The translations under genes and the position numbers were made by a program. A DNA stretch of 64,000 bases, from positions 1 to 64,000 of the forward strand of contig JAGQYP010000010.1 in the NCBI GenBank assembly GCA_020436025.1. The letters run 5' to 3'. Of the stretch, positions 46,845 to 55,238 are shown one piece after another; position 1 is the first letter of the stretch, and each line of letters starts with the position of its first letter. The notes under the pieces are model-generated. The model ran no database searches and was not told the origin of the DNA. It was given only the letters and a program-made list of their open reading frames with translations. This stretch comes from Crocinitomicaceae bacterium. GTDB lineage: Bacteria > Bacteroidota > Bacteroidia > Flavobacteriales_D > Crocinitomicaceae.

Positions 46845-48637
46845 TGAAATTTATTGAAAATAGCATTGTGAAGTCCCTTTTGTTGGGACTTTTCTTTTTT
46901 TCGGGCAGTTTGTTCGCTCAGAAGTCGACTTACGTGGAGTACTTTCTTGAAAAGACAGGGATTCAAAATGCTAAGGATTTGGAAGAAGCAGCGAATAATT
47001 CTTTGGATCAGCTAGAACAAAAGTATCAGGAAGCCTTGCAGAAAATTCAGCAAAATCATCCTGGAAGCATACAGAATAACATTACACTTTCTGCCATGAA
47101 TAAGGTGGAAGAGAAAACTAAAAACGAGGTAAAATTGATTCAGTATATCTCGGAAAAGTGTTGGGCTGATAAAGGATTTGATCCTTTGTTCTTCACCAAA
47201 AACATGGAACATTTGGCAAAAATGAGAGATACGGCCATTGGGGATTACGCCTATTTCGCTACCATGCATCATTCTAAGAAAAAATTGATTTTCGACAGAG
47301 ACAAATACGATTTGAATGCGGATGAGGGAGTTATGGATGGAACCAAAAAACTAGAGGAAAGGGATCGTGACTTAATTCTAGCAATTCACGCCATGTATTT
47401 GACACCTTCAGGGATGGGGACAGCAGATTATAATGAGCAGTTAGCCACTTTTAGATTGATACAATTAGAATATAAACTGATTCAATTGTTGATCGCAGAA
47501 AATCATATCCATGAGAAAGTAGATCTGGATTATGAAAAACGCCTCAACGAACAATTGAAATCGGAATATGGGAAATTGGTGGAGTTTCGAGAGCAGGTTC
47601 GATTGGATTCTATCAGAAAAGCAGAAGAAAAAGCAAAATTGGATTCAATTGCCAATTCTAAAAAGAATAGAACTTATCATGTTGTAGGAGTAGGAGACAT
47701 GATGTTAGGGACCAACTTTCCGAACGAATCTTATTTACCGCCGTCAAATGTGAAATTACTGGATCCTGTAAAGGAATATTTGCAAAATGCAGACTGTACT
47801 TTCGGGAATTTGGAAGGAACGGTTTTGGATAAAGGAGGAGATGTGAAACATTGTTCAAATCCGAGTATATGTTATGCCTTTAGAATGCCTGTGAAGTATG
47901 TGGATGAAGTAAAAGAAGCAGGATTTGATTTAATCTCAGTAGCGAATAACCACGTGGGGGATTTTGGTGAAAGTGGAAGAACAAGTACCACTCAAGTATT
48001 AAAAGAAAAAGGCTTTTGTTTTGCCGGATTGTTGTCCAGACCGTGGGATACACTCACAATTAATGGATTGAAATACGGTTTGGTTGCTTTCTCACCCAAT
48101 ACTGGAACGGTCAGAATAAATAATTATCCGGAAGCGATTCGAATTGTAAAAGAATTGGATAAGATGTGTGATGTTGTAGTAGTATCGTTCCATGGAGGAG
48201 CAGAGGGAAGCAAGCATCAGCACATGCCCAAACAGACGGAAATTTTTTACGGAGAAAATAGAGGAAATGTCTATGAGTTTGCTCATTTAATGATTGATAA
48301 CGGAGCGGATTTAGTCTTCGGTCATGGACCTCACGTAACTCGAGCCATTGACATTTACAAAGACCGTTTCATTACCTATTCCATGGGCAATTTTTGTACC
48401 TATCACAGATTCAACCTAAGTGGAGTATCTGGAATGGCACCGATCTATGATATTGAAATTAAAAACGACGGAACATTCATAAAAGGGAGGGTGATTTCGA
48501 CAAGACAATACGGAGAGGGTGGTCCGGTAGTTGACTCACAGAAAAATGCTTTAAGACTAGTAAAAGAATTAACCGCATCAGACGTTCCAGAATTGAAATT
48601 GAAGTGGGATGGGGAATATTTTACTCTCCCAGAGTAA
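46844..48637 (+). CDS. CapA-like metallophosphatase-fold secreted protein
   Basis: A 597-residue exported protein (signal peptide about 1-25, ending FAQKS). The N-terminal half (about 30-270) is a charged helical domain with no recognised family. From about residue 278 it is a CapA/PGA_cap domain: VVGVGDMMLGTNFP, FGNLEGT, SVANNHVGDFGESG, VVVSFHGGAEG, FGHGPHVTRA and YSMGNF, i.e. the metallophosphoesterase-fold motifs. CapA is required for poly-gamma-glutamate attachment in other bacteria, but CapA-like proteins here more likely act on envelope polymers; no CapB/CapC is present. It is coupled to the M23 peptidase by a one-base overlap. Confidence 0.86.
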   Translation: MKFIENSIVKSLLLGLFFFSGSLFAQKSTYVEYFLEKTGIQNAKDLEEAANNSLDQLEQKYQEALQKIQQNHPGSIQNNITLSAMNKVEEKTKNEVKLIQYISEKCWADKGFDPLFFTKNMEHLAKMRDTAIGDYAYFATMHHSKKKLIFDRDKYDLNADEGVMDGTKKLEERDRDLILAIHAMYLTPSGMGTADYNEQLATFRLIQLEYKLIQLLIAENHIHEKVDLDYEKRLNEQLKSEYGKLVEFREQVRLDSIRKAEEKAKLDSIANSKKNRTYHVVGVGDMMLGTNFPNESYLPPSNVKLLDPVKEYLQNADCTFGNLEGTVLDKGGDVKHCSNPSICYAFRMPVKYVDEVKEAGFDLISVANNHVGDFGESGRTSTTQVLKEKGFCFAGLLSRPWDTLTINGLKYGLVAFSPNTGTVRINNYPEAIRIVKELDKMCDVVVVSFHGGAEGSKHQHMPKQTEIFYGENRGNVYEFAHLMIDNGADLVFGHGPHVTRAIDIYKDRFITYSMGNFCTYHRFNLSGVSGMAPIYDIEIKNDGTFIKGRVISTRQYGEGGPVVDSQKNALRLVKELTASDVPELKLKWDGEYFTLPE

Positions 48638-48639
48638 AA

Positions 48640-48800
48640 TCCCTCATTCTCATTCTCAAACTCATTCTGGAAAGAGTGCTAGGTTCTAGGTTCTAAGTTC
48701 TAATTAGTTAGTTTTATTTACTGTTCACTCAAACTTCAAACTCAAACTTTTTATTTCGCAAAGTGACGCAAAGGAGACGCGAAGTTTCGCGAAGGTAGAG
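48640..48800. repeat. Cluster of short dispersed repeats
   Basis: The gap after the CapA-like gene holds, in order: three CATTCT-type copies (48643-48668), three degenerate TTCTAAG heptamers (48681-48702), CAAACT repeats (48729-48748), a CGCAAAG series (48757-48773) and a perfect 14-bp palindrome, CGCGAAGTTTCGCG (48778-48791). No open frame or T-tailed hairpin is seen. Confidence 0.75.
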
Positions 48801-48817
48801 GGTTTCTTAATTTATTC

Positions 48818-49162
48818 TTAGCTATTACTTTTTAATCCTTTATCTAGTGTGAAAATTCCTATTAAGATCACAACAAAAGGTAGAGTAGAAACAAAGCCTT
48901 TTCCCCAAAGCATGTTTACCATTATTCCTCCGAATACAATTAGTAATATTGGTATGATAATATTTAAATTAAACCATTTTTCGGAAAGGTTTTCTTTCTT
49001 TGTTTTTTGTTTTTTTTCGTGCTCTCGGACTGAAGAAATTATTGACTGAACTTCTTCTTCGCTTTCACAATTGTTATGTAAATAAGTAAAAATAGTTCTG
49101 TATGAATCTCCACGGTCGAACATTCTAATAGCGTATTCTTTTAATTCTTTTTTTGAATTCAT
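48818..49162 (-). CDS. Small two-segment membrane protein
   Basis: A 114-residue protein. The N-terminal ~60 residues are soluble and helical (KKELKEYAIRMFDRGDSYRTI, then a Glu/Lys-rich linker). Two membrane segments follow (about 68-84 and 90-107; PILLIVFGGIMVNMLWG, STLPFVVILIGIFTL). No family is assigned. It lies between a repeat cluster and the dioxygenase gene, with 52 bp to the latter. Confidence 0.6.
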   Translation of the reverse strand: MNSKKELKEYAIRMFDRGDSYRTIFTYLHNNCESEEEVQSIISSVREHEKKQKTKKENLSEKWFNLNIIIPILLIVFGGIMVNMLWGKGFVSTLPFVVILIGIFTLDKGLKSNS

Positions 49163-49214
49163 GTGATAGGATTTTTTACAAAAATAGAATTATCTAAATT
49201 CTAGAAAGTAAAAT

Positions 49215-50096
49215 TCACCCAACCTTCAAAGAAAGCATACTTAAAGATCCTCCGATGATTTGATCATTGAAGAGCTGTATGGTTTCTTTTTCATTTTTGA
49301 GTCCGAGCGTATACAATAAGGGGAGGTAATGTTCTGCAGTTGGAACAGACTGAAGGAAAGCTTCTCCTTGTTTTGTGTAGTGGATTAGATCTTTATGGTT
49401 GCCCGATAAAATAAGAGACTTCATTTTTTCATTGGCTTCTTCTGCCCAATCCCAGGCAAAGGGATCTTTTACCTTGTCCCAGGCTATTTTTCTGAGGTTG
49501 TGAACGATGTTGCCACTTCCAATAATCAAGACACCATGATTTCTTAAAGTATCAAGTTCTTGAGCCAATTCATAATGGTATTGAGGCGCTTGAGAATAAT
49601 CCAAACTCATTTGAATCACCGGAATATTGGCTTCTGGATAAAGATGCTTGATAACCGTCCAGGCGCCGTGATCCAATCCCCATTCGTGATCCAATTCAAT
49701 CTCTGTTTTAGAAATTAAATCTTTGGTTTGTTTGGCCAGTTCAGGACTACCTTTGGCTGGATACTGAACATCAAACAATGCCTGAGGAAATCCCCCAAAA
49801 TCATGAATAGTTCTGGGCATTTCCATGGCCGTAATTTTGGTGCCTTTGGTTTCCCAATGTGCAGAAATACATAGAATGGCTTTAGGAGTTTCCAGATCTT
49901 GCCCTAATTTTTTAAAACTTTGAACAAATTCATTGTCTTCTATCGCATTCATTGGATTGCCGTGTCCTAGGAAAAGAACGGGCATTTTAGAGCTGAGAGG
50001 AAATGCATCCACCAGCTTACCTAAGGCATTTGCTTTCATCGTACAACCTGCTATTGTGAGTAAACTTAAATTTCTTATGAAGTCAATTCTTTCCAT
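49215..50096 (-). CDS. LigB-family extradiol dioxygenase (4,5-DOPA dioxygenase type)
   Basis: A 293-residue ring-cleaving dioxygenase of the YgiD/LigB class-III family. Metal and catalytic histidines are present in LFLGHGNPMNAI, CISAHWETKG, DHGAWTVIKHLYP and GSGNIVHNLRKI. In the family these act on catechols such as DOPA; the natural substrate is unknown. The N-terminal ~45 residues (MERIDFIRNLSLLTIAGCTMKANALG) look like an export signal not present in E. coli YgiD. ATG 50096 is preferred to TTG 50132. It follows a PepSY membrane protein gene in the same direction. Confidence 0.85.
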   Translation of the reverse strand: MERIDFIRNLSLLTIAGCTMKANALGKLVDAFPLSSKMPVLFLGHGNPMNAIEDNEFVQSFKKLGQDLETPKAILCISAHWETKGTKITAMEMPRTIHDFGGFPQALFDVQYPAKGSPELAKQTKDLISKTEIELDHEWGLDHGAWTVIKHLYPEANIPVIQMSLDYSQAPQYHYELAQELDTLRNHGVLIIGSGNIVHNLRKIAWDKVKDPFAWDWAEEANEKMKSLILSGNHKDLIHYTKQGEAFLQSVPTAEHYLPLLYTLGLKNEKETIQLFNDQIIGGSLSMLSLKVG

Positions 50097-50124
50097 AAAC
50101 TGACTCCAAAGATAAGATATTTGT

Positions 50125-50616
50125 TTAAACAAATAATAATACCAAAGCCAAAATAATTCCAGCAGCGGTAAAGTACATTCCCTTTTTGAAGATGTCTGAT
50201 CCTGGGAAGAACATCCAGAAAGAAGAGATCACAAAAAACAATAGGGAAACTCCAAAGATGATGTTCAGCCAGAATATGGGGCTTTCGGTATTGGCTTTGT
50301 GTAAACGTGTCATTTGTTTCAGGACATAAGGCAAATCCTTTTTGGTAAATTTCACTTCACCGGTTTCCTTGTTGTACTGTCCATTTTGAAAGTAAAGAAT
50401 CCCATTTTCTTCTTTGGTGATTTTTAAATTTCTATTCCGTACTTCACGACCTAGTTGGTTGGCCTCTAAATTTGGAGCAATCTTTTTCTCAATTGTTTGT
50501 TCACTTTTTAAGAAATCTGTTTCTCTGAAGATTAGTACGATTCCGCTGAGGGCATAAATAGCCATGATTCCTGCAAGAAAGAATCCCAAATAACGGTGAA
50601 TGATGCGCATTTTCAT
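50125..50616 (-). CDS. PepSY-associated membrane protein
   Basis: A 163-residue membrane protein with an N-terminal segment (about 9-30) and two C-terminal segments (about 112-131 and 142-162). Conserved histidines lie at the ends: IHRYLGFFLAG near residue 7 and RLHKANTES near 104. This is the arrangement of short PepSY-TM proteins, which often carry haem or iron-reductase-like roles. The middle shows an extracytoplasmic PepSY-like strand region (ILYFQNGQYNKETGEVKF). Probably in an operon with the TSUP gene upstream and the dioxygenase downstream. Confidence 0.75.
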   Translation of the reverse strand: MKMRIIHRYLGFFLAGIMAIYALSGIVLIFRETDFLKSEQTIEKKIAPNLEANQLGREVRNRNLKITKEENGILYFQNGQYNKETGEVKFTKKDLPYVLKQMTRLHKANTESPIFWLNIIFGVSLLFFVISSFWMFFPGSDIFKKGMYFTAAGIILALVLLFV

Positions 50617-50674
50617 AATAATGTGTGTTTAAATGAATGAGACAAAATAGGATGAAGAAGGTTTAATCCAACAG

Positions 50675-51403
50675 TTAAAAAAAGACATATTTAAGAATGG
50701 TACTTGCTCCTGTAATCAAAATCAAAGAAAGCACCAAAACTCTAAATCGCTCCTCAGGCATTTTATCTAAAATTTTCTTTCCAATAAAAGTTCCAATGAT
50801 GCTAGCGCCAATTAAAAATGGAATCACATATAAATCATCCGAATGCATGTAACCATTTTGCCAATAAACCACGCTTCTACCCGCATCAACGCCAAAATCA
50901 ATGATGGCCGAAGTGGCAATGAAAATTTCTGGTTTGAGTCGGAAACTGGTCAAAGTCATCCCGCGAATTGCTCCCCCAGTACCAATCAAACCTGCTATCC
51001 CTCCCGAAAAAATACCTCCCAGAATGGCACTTGTATTGGTGGGTTTGATCGAGAAATTTTTAAAAATCAGAAAGACAATACTCATGACAATTAAGAAAAT
51101 AGCCAAGCCAATTTCCAGACCATCCGAAGCTACAAACTGACTCAAATAGGCGCCTAAAATCACAAAAAGGATGGCCGGAATTCCCATCGACAACACCAAT
51201 TTCTTGTCGAATCCTTTTCGAAACATGGTGATTTTTGTAAGATTACTTGAAACATGAAAGATGGCCGTAATCCCCAAAGCAGAATAAAAATCAAGGAAAA
51301 ATGCAGCAATAGGAATGAAAAATACGGAAGAGCCAAATCCGCCAATCGTCCCTAAAATTTCCGCGATCAGGGCTAGGAAGATGAATAAGGCTAAATGATC
51401 CAT
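50675..51403 (-). CDS. TSUP-family sulfite/anion exporter-like permease
   Basis: A 242-residue membrane protein of the TauE/SafE family, full length with two homologous halves: LIAEILGTIGGFGSSVFFIP near residues 14-33 and GGIFSGGIAGLIGTGGAIRGM near 128-148. About seven to eight membrane segments are visible. It contrasts with the half-length TSUP gene at 6418-6807. The substrate is unknown. It follows the START-domain gene by 10 bp, which implies one operon. Confidence 0.87.
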   Translation of the reverse strand: MDHLALFIFLALIAEILGTIGGFGSSVFFIPIAAFFLDFYSALGITAIFHVSSNLTKITMFRKGFDKKLVLSMGIPAILFVILGAYLSQFVASDGLEIGLAIFLIVMSIVFLIFKNFSIKPTNTSAILGGIFSGGIAGLIGTGGAIRGMTLTSFRLKPEIFIATSAIIDFGVDAGRSVVYWQNGYMHSDDLYVIPFLIGASIIGTFIGKKILDKMPEERFRVLVLSLILITGASTILKYVFF

Positions 51404-51413
51404 CCAGATTTAG

Positions 51414-52028
51414 TTATTGGCATTTGGTCCGCATGTTGGACATGGTTTTAAACGGCCCATCCACAATAAATGAATTAATAATTCCTGAAGGAATACTGCC
51501 TGCTGGATCACCATAAGATTGATAAATTACTTCAATATAGCCGTTTTCTTTTGGAGTAAGTTTCCAGGAGCCTTGAGCATCTTTAATGCGGATGAATCCC
51601 TCTTTTTCTTTGATGTAATCCGGTTTGGAAGTCAGTTTGAAAATCACTTGACCAGAAGTATAGCTCGTTTTTTTGACATGAGTAACCACATCTCGATCTG
51701 TTATGGGCCAGGGAACATCCAAAGCATAATAGATATATCTTTCAGTGGTGCTGATTTTTTTCAAGGTTTTCGAACTTGTAATGTCCGATTGCCATTCAGG
51801 ATACTTTTCCACATCCTCAATCAGATCAATGATTTTTTGCATGTTGGTCTTAATCTTGACAATGGCTTTAAATTCTTTGATTTTTTTACCTTCTGGCTGG
51901 CGCGTGTAAACTAGAACGCCATCTTTGTTTTTGGCTAATTTCCAGGGTTCTTCTGCGGGCGTAATCCATTCACTTTTAGGAGTAAACGAAAGTAATAAGA
52001 AGCCCAAAAATAATACAGTGTACTTCAT
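51414..52028 (-). CDS. Secreted START-domain lipid-binding protein
   Basis: A 204-residue exported START-like protein (signal peptide about 1-17). The lipid-pocket core is seen in WKLAKNKDGVLVYTRQPEGK, the helix MQKIIDLIEDVEKYPEWQSDI, and SERYIYYALDVPWPITDRDVV followed by GSWKLTPKENGYIEVIYQSYGDPAGSIP. START proteins carry lipids or sterol-like molecules; the ligand here is unknown. An upstream in-frame ATG at 52085 would add 19 residues before the signal peptide, so ATG 52028 is chosen. The downstream TSUP gene starts 10 bp later. Confidence 0.85.
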   Translation of the reverse strand: MKYTVLFLGFLLLSFTPKSEWITPAEEPWKLAKNKDGVLVYTRQPEGKKIKEFKAIVKIKTNMQKIIDLIEDVEKYPEWQSDITSSKTLKKISTTERYIYYALDVPWPITDRDVVTHVKKTSYTSGQVIFKLTSKPDYIKEKEGFIRIKDAQGSWKLTPKENGYIEVIYQSYGDPAGSIPSGIINSFIVDGPFKTMSNMRTKCQ

Positions 52029-52119
52029 TTTAAATAACGGTTTTTCATGTGCACATCTAAGATACTGAAAATTACGTCTTGCCAATTGTTATTTCAAAGA
52101 ATTCAAAGCCCATTTACAT

Positions 52120-52503
52120 TTAAGTATGCATACAGTAACCTAGGGTATGTAATCTGTAAACAGCAATAAAAAACGATATTCCGAAGAAAATAATTGTTGC
52201 AGGAATTTCTTTGTATTCCTTCTTACGAATATGATAGGTCATGGCAAAAAGCATAAATAGTGCAATGGCAAATCCAGCAATTGGAGTTAACAAGGGAAGG
52301 ATAGAAAACGCCATCGGAAGTATGAGTCCAAGTCCACCAAGAATCTTGGAAGTACAGATAAAATAGCGCATTTTATCGGAGTAATGACTTATCCAACTCA
52401 TCCGTGAAGAGAGCTTTTCTTTGTTGCTAAGTAAAATGATTAAAGCAGAAGTCGTTAAGGCTATCGCAACGACAATCTGCAAAGTCCAAATAGTTGTGTT
52501 CAT
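52120..52503 (-). CDS. DoxX-like membrane protein
   Basis: A 127-residue protein with four hydrophobic segments and the DoxX-family core YFICTSKILGGLGLILPMAF. DoxX proteins act in sulfur/redox or membrane oxidoreductase complexes, but most have no defined role. It follows a methyltransferase gene by 11 bp in the same direction. The window shows Rrf2 regulator, methyltransferase and DoxX in a row, a grouping that suggests redox-responsive control. Confidence 0.8.
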   Translation of the reverse strand: MNTTIWTLQIVVAIALTTSALIILLSNKEKLSSRMSWISHYSDKMRYFICTSKILGGLGLILPMAFSILPLLTPIAGFAIALFMLFAMTYHIRKKEYKEIPATIIFFGISFFIAVYRLHTLGYCMHT

Positions 52504-52514
52504 TGTATTTATTT

Positions 52515-53147
52515 TTATTGATTACTGGGTTTTAGAATTTCTAAAATCGCTTGCCTTTGGAAAACAATTTTAGAGTCGTAGGTGAGGTTAAATTTGTCTG
52601 CAATTTTTAGAAGATATTTTTTTCTGGTCCAAAAGCGACCTCGAAAACTCACGAAAAATTTCCAGAAGAAATAAGTGTAATTTTTCCATGAAAAAGGATA
52701 TTGCCAAACATAAATAAACGCTTTCCAAATGCGAAAATCCCCCTTTGGACTCAAAACAAGAATCTGTCCTTCCTTGTGCAATATATGAAGTGCTTGTCTG
52801 ATCTGTTTTTCAATTTCTTTTTCAGTCAGCAGGTAGAGCATAGAACAAAAGACAATATTTCTAGGTCGCTCTATTTTGGAAGGAGCGTAAGTTTGAAGGG
52901 TCTGTTGCAACCACTGAATCTGTTGCTTTTTGTCTTGTTTTTTTGCAAGTCGGATCATTTGTGGATCAGGATCAATTCCAATGATCGAAATAGTTGGATG
53001 TACCTGCTTTAACATTAAGGGCAAAGTTCCCGGACCTGTTCCTATATCTAAGGTAATACCAATAGGTCCAGAATTGATTTCAAGAACAACTGGTTCTAGG
53101 AACTTGCTGTACCATCCGCATTGGGTAGCATGGGTAAAAATAAACAT
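52515..53147 (-). CDS. Class I SAM-dependent methyltransferase
   Basis: A 210-residue methyltransferase. Motif I, ITLDIGTGPGTLPLML, lies near residues 33-48; motif II acidic SIIGIDPDPQMIRLAKK near 59-75; motif IV region RNIVFCSMLYLLTEKEI near 100-116. The C-terminal ~60 residues are basic and aromatic. Ubiquinone/menaquinone or small-molecule methylation is possible; no specific family is assigned. Just downstream of an Rrf2 regulator gene on the same strand, with a short inverted repeat (TAGTT-A-AACTA, 53156-53166) in its leader. Confidence 0.85.
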   Translation of the reverse strand: MFIFTHATQCGWYSKFLEPVVLEINSGPIGITLDIGTGPGTLPLMLKQVHPTISIIGIDPDPQMIRLAKKQDKKQQIQWLQQTLQTYAPSKIERPRNIVFCSMLYLLTEKEIEKQIRQALHILHKEGQILVLSPKGDFRIWKAFIYVWQYPFSWKNYTYFFWKFFVSFRGRFWTRKKYLLKIADKFNLTYDSKIVFQRQAILEILKPSNQ

Positions 53148-53200
53148 TGTATAAATAGTTAAACTAAATAAAAAGTATATATAGATATATTGAAAAAAAA

Positions 53201-53617
53201 TTAAGTCAGAATATCTTGTAGTGTAGCTTTTTTTAATTCTTCTTTCATAGTGTTTTCGGCCTGCAAAAGTTTTTCCTTCAATCTTACCTGTATTTCCATG
53301 GGGCGTTTTGAAGTAGATCGGATATCGAAGTTTGTCTGAAAAAGTGGTTTTGGACTTTCAATCGCTAAAAGAATAGCATGAAGGGTAATGTCTTTAGGTG
53401 CTTTTGCAAAACGAACCCCACCATGGATTCCTTCTTTGGAATCTAGTATACCTGCTCTAACCAGATTATTAAAAATTAAAGCTAAAGTGGGTCGCGGAAT
53501 ATTTAAAAGTTCCGAAATTGTTTTCGCCGAAATATAGTCTGTTTCCTCCCGGGATATTTTATCAGAAATAAAAGCGAGAACCAAAATTGCTTTAGAATAA
53601 GATAATGAATAAGCCAT
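53201..53617 (-). CDS. Rrf2-family transcriptional regulator without Fe-S cysteines
   Basis: A 138-residue winged-helix regulator. The Rrf2 pattern is clear: YSKAILVLAFISDK, ISAKTISELLNIPRPTLALIFNNLVRAGIL (helix-turn-helix) and a C-terminal helix. It has no cysteines at all, so it cannot hold the [2Fe-2S] cluster of IscR or NsrR and is closer to YwnA/CymR-like members. It has a good promoter of its own (53645-53677) and precedes the methyltransferase and DoxX genes, its most likely targets together with its own promoter. Confidence 0.87.
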   Translation of the reverse strand: MAYSLSYSKAILVLAFISDKISREETDYISAKTISELLNIPRPTLALIFNNLVRAGILDSKEGIHGGVRFAKAPKDITLHAILLAIESPKPLFQTNFDIRSTSKRPMEIQVRLKEKLLQAENTMKEELKKATLQDILT

Positions 53618-53644
53618 AACTATATAAACAGCATATAAAGATTA

Positions 53645-53677
53645 CAAATATATGATAATTATATTTACTTCTTCAAA
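53645..53677 (-). promoter_or_regulatory. Promoter of the Rrf2 regulator gene
   Basis: Minus-strand TTTG (53677-53674), a 21-bp spacer and TATATTTG (53652-53645), 27 bases before ATG 53617. Confidence 0.65.
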
Positions 53678-53715
53678 TAAAAATGAAAAAAAATGAATCC
53701 GTTACTACCCAGTTT

Positions 53716-54297
53716 CTATTTCAATGCCTTCCCTAAAGTTTCAGCCTGGTCAAGCCACTTCTGTATTTGGTCCGATTTTGAATTTCGAACCGGGCCAAAA
53801 GTTTTGATCTTTACTGGTTTTATACCGCAAAAGCCCAAAATCGATCTTTTCATGGAATTATGTCCTGGTCTTTTGAATACCAAAGAATAAAACCAGTCTG
53901 GTGTATCTGTTGTGACGAGTAAACGGGCTGTTTTTCCTTTTAATAGTTTTTTGGGTAGGGGCGAATTTTCTTGATATTCAAATGCAAATCCGGGCAAGAA
54001 CAATCGGTCAAAAAAACCTTTCAATAGTGCCGGATAGGTTCCCCACCAGTTCGGGTAAACAAAAACTAAATGTTCTGCTTCTTGGATTTGCTCCCAAACG
54101 CGTAAAAGATCCGGTTCTAACTCAGTGCGTTTTCGATAGCCATAGCTAAGAACGGGGGAGAATTCAAGATCTGTTAAATTTACTAGTTCACAATTGGCGC
54201 CTGCTTGATCTGCTCCTTTTTTGTATTGTTTTGCCAGAGAAGAGCACAAGCTTTCCGGGTCTGGATGCCCATTTATAATTAGAATTTTCTTTGACAT
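53716..54297 (-). CDS. Flavodoxin-fold NAD(P)H quinone oxidoreductase
   Basis: A 193-residue FMN enzyme of the KefF/MdaB/NQO family that reduces quinones by two electrons. The FMN-binding opening KKILIINGHPDPESLCSSLA, the FVYPNWWGTYPALLKGFFDRLF loop and GHNSMKRSILGFCGIKP match the family. ATG 54297 is used (MSKKILI); an upstream ATG at 54330 would overlap the universal-stress gene. It lies directly downstream of that gene, so both may respond to oxidative or energy stress. Confidence 0.88.
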   Translation of the reverse strand: MSKKILIINGHPDPESLCSSLAKQYKKGADQAGANCELVNLTDLEFSPVLSYGYRKRTELEPDLLRVWEQIQEAEHLVFVYPNWWGTYPALLKGFFDRLFLPGFAFEYQENSPLPKKLLKGKTARLLVTTDTPDWFYSLVFKRPGHNSMKRSILGFCGIKPVKIKTFGPVRNSKSDQIQKWLDQAETLGKALK

Positions 54298-54323
54298 GGC
54301 TTGTTCAATTAAATCAGAATGTT

Positions 54324-55148
54324 TTAACAAATACTCGTATTTGGAATTACTAATAGTGGTAGGCGAGTACGAACTGTCATTTTGCTGGTTTGACTTCCTT
54401 TTGTCATCGACTCAAAAAAGCCCATTTTATGAGGAACCATTACCAAAAGATTGGCTCCAAAATCTTCCAATCCGGTTTCAATCCCTTCTCCAATTTTGGA
54501 GTTGGAAACATATCTGAAATGATGTTGTAAATCATTGAGCATGGTATTGATTAATTCTTCGAGAACTTCATTCTTTGGATTCTCTGAATGATCTGTAACA
54601 ACATGTAATACCTCAAGATCAGCTTGGCACGCTTTTACAAATTCTTTGAGTACATCCAATCGGCAGTTCTCATTCAGGTAAGAAGTTTCACAAGCATAGG
54701 TGATTTTTTTGATGCCTTCAAATTTAATGTCGTTGGGGACAACTAATAGTGGGAACTGCATCAATTTAATGGCTTCAGTTGTGGTGTTCCCAAATAGTTT
54801 GTATTCGGTTAAATTACTTTCAATACCCATTACAACCAAATCTACAGGATGACTTTTTGTATATTGTTTTAAACTTTCTACGGTATCGATTTCACCTGTT
54901 GCGGAACTTGTTTGTACACCGTATTTATCCCCGATTTTAATGGCATGGGCGCTCAATTCATCAGCATTTTGCTTTTTCATTTTTTCAATATGAGCAAGGG
55001 AAGAAAAAGAGTTGCTGGCGTGTATGTTCATTTTGTAAACGTTGAAAAGGGTCAATTCTGCTCCAATGGTTTTGGCCAATTGAGCGGCAAATTCAACGGC
55101 ATTTTCAGCTGGAGCGGAATAATCGGTTGCGACTAAGATTGTTTTCAT
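54324..55148 (-). CDS. Tandem universal stress protein (UspA)
   Basis: A 274-residue cytoplasmic protein made of two Usp domains (about 1-140 and 145-274). The first opens KTILVATDYSAPAENAVEFA and contains the DLVVMGIESNLTEYKLFGNTTTEAI loop. The second ends in NLLVMVPHKMGFFESMTKGSQTSKM with the G-x-S/T pattern but no complete ATP-binding GxxGxxxxxxxxGxxS motif. Usp proteins act in stress survival; the ligand is unknown. The quinone reductase gene follows it closely in the same direction. Confidence 0.88.
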   Translation of the reverse strand: MKTILVATDYSAPAENAVEFAAQLAKTIGAELTLFNVYKMNIHASNSFSSLAHIEKMKKQNADELSAHAIKIGDKYGVQTSSATGEIDTVESLKQYTKSHPVDLVVMGIESNLTEYKLFGNTTTEAIKLMQFPLLVVPNDIKFEGIKKITYACETSYLNENCRLDVLKEFVKACQADLEVLHVVTDHSENPKNEVLEELINTMLNDLQHHFRYVSNSKIGEGIETGLEDFGANLLVMVPHKMGFFESMTKGSQTSKMTVRTRLPLLVIPNTSIC

Positions 55149-55238
55149 AATGTATAATTTGAGTCTTCCAAATTACACTTTATTGGTGGTAGGGACTGTT
55201 AAAAATTTGTTAGTTTTTATGTTAAAATGATTGGGGTC

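Noticed and set aside
48778-48791. Palindrome CGCGAAGTTTCGCG as a terminator
   Set aside because: No T tract on either side and the loop is too small.
50097-50132. Dioxygenase starting at TTG 50132
   Set aside because: It overlaps the PepSY gene stop and adds a non-conserved stretch; ATG 50096 is better.
54298-54330. Longer quinone reductase starting at ATG 54330
   Set aside because: It would overlap the upstream Usp gene and adds residues before the conserved KKILIINGHP opening.
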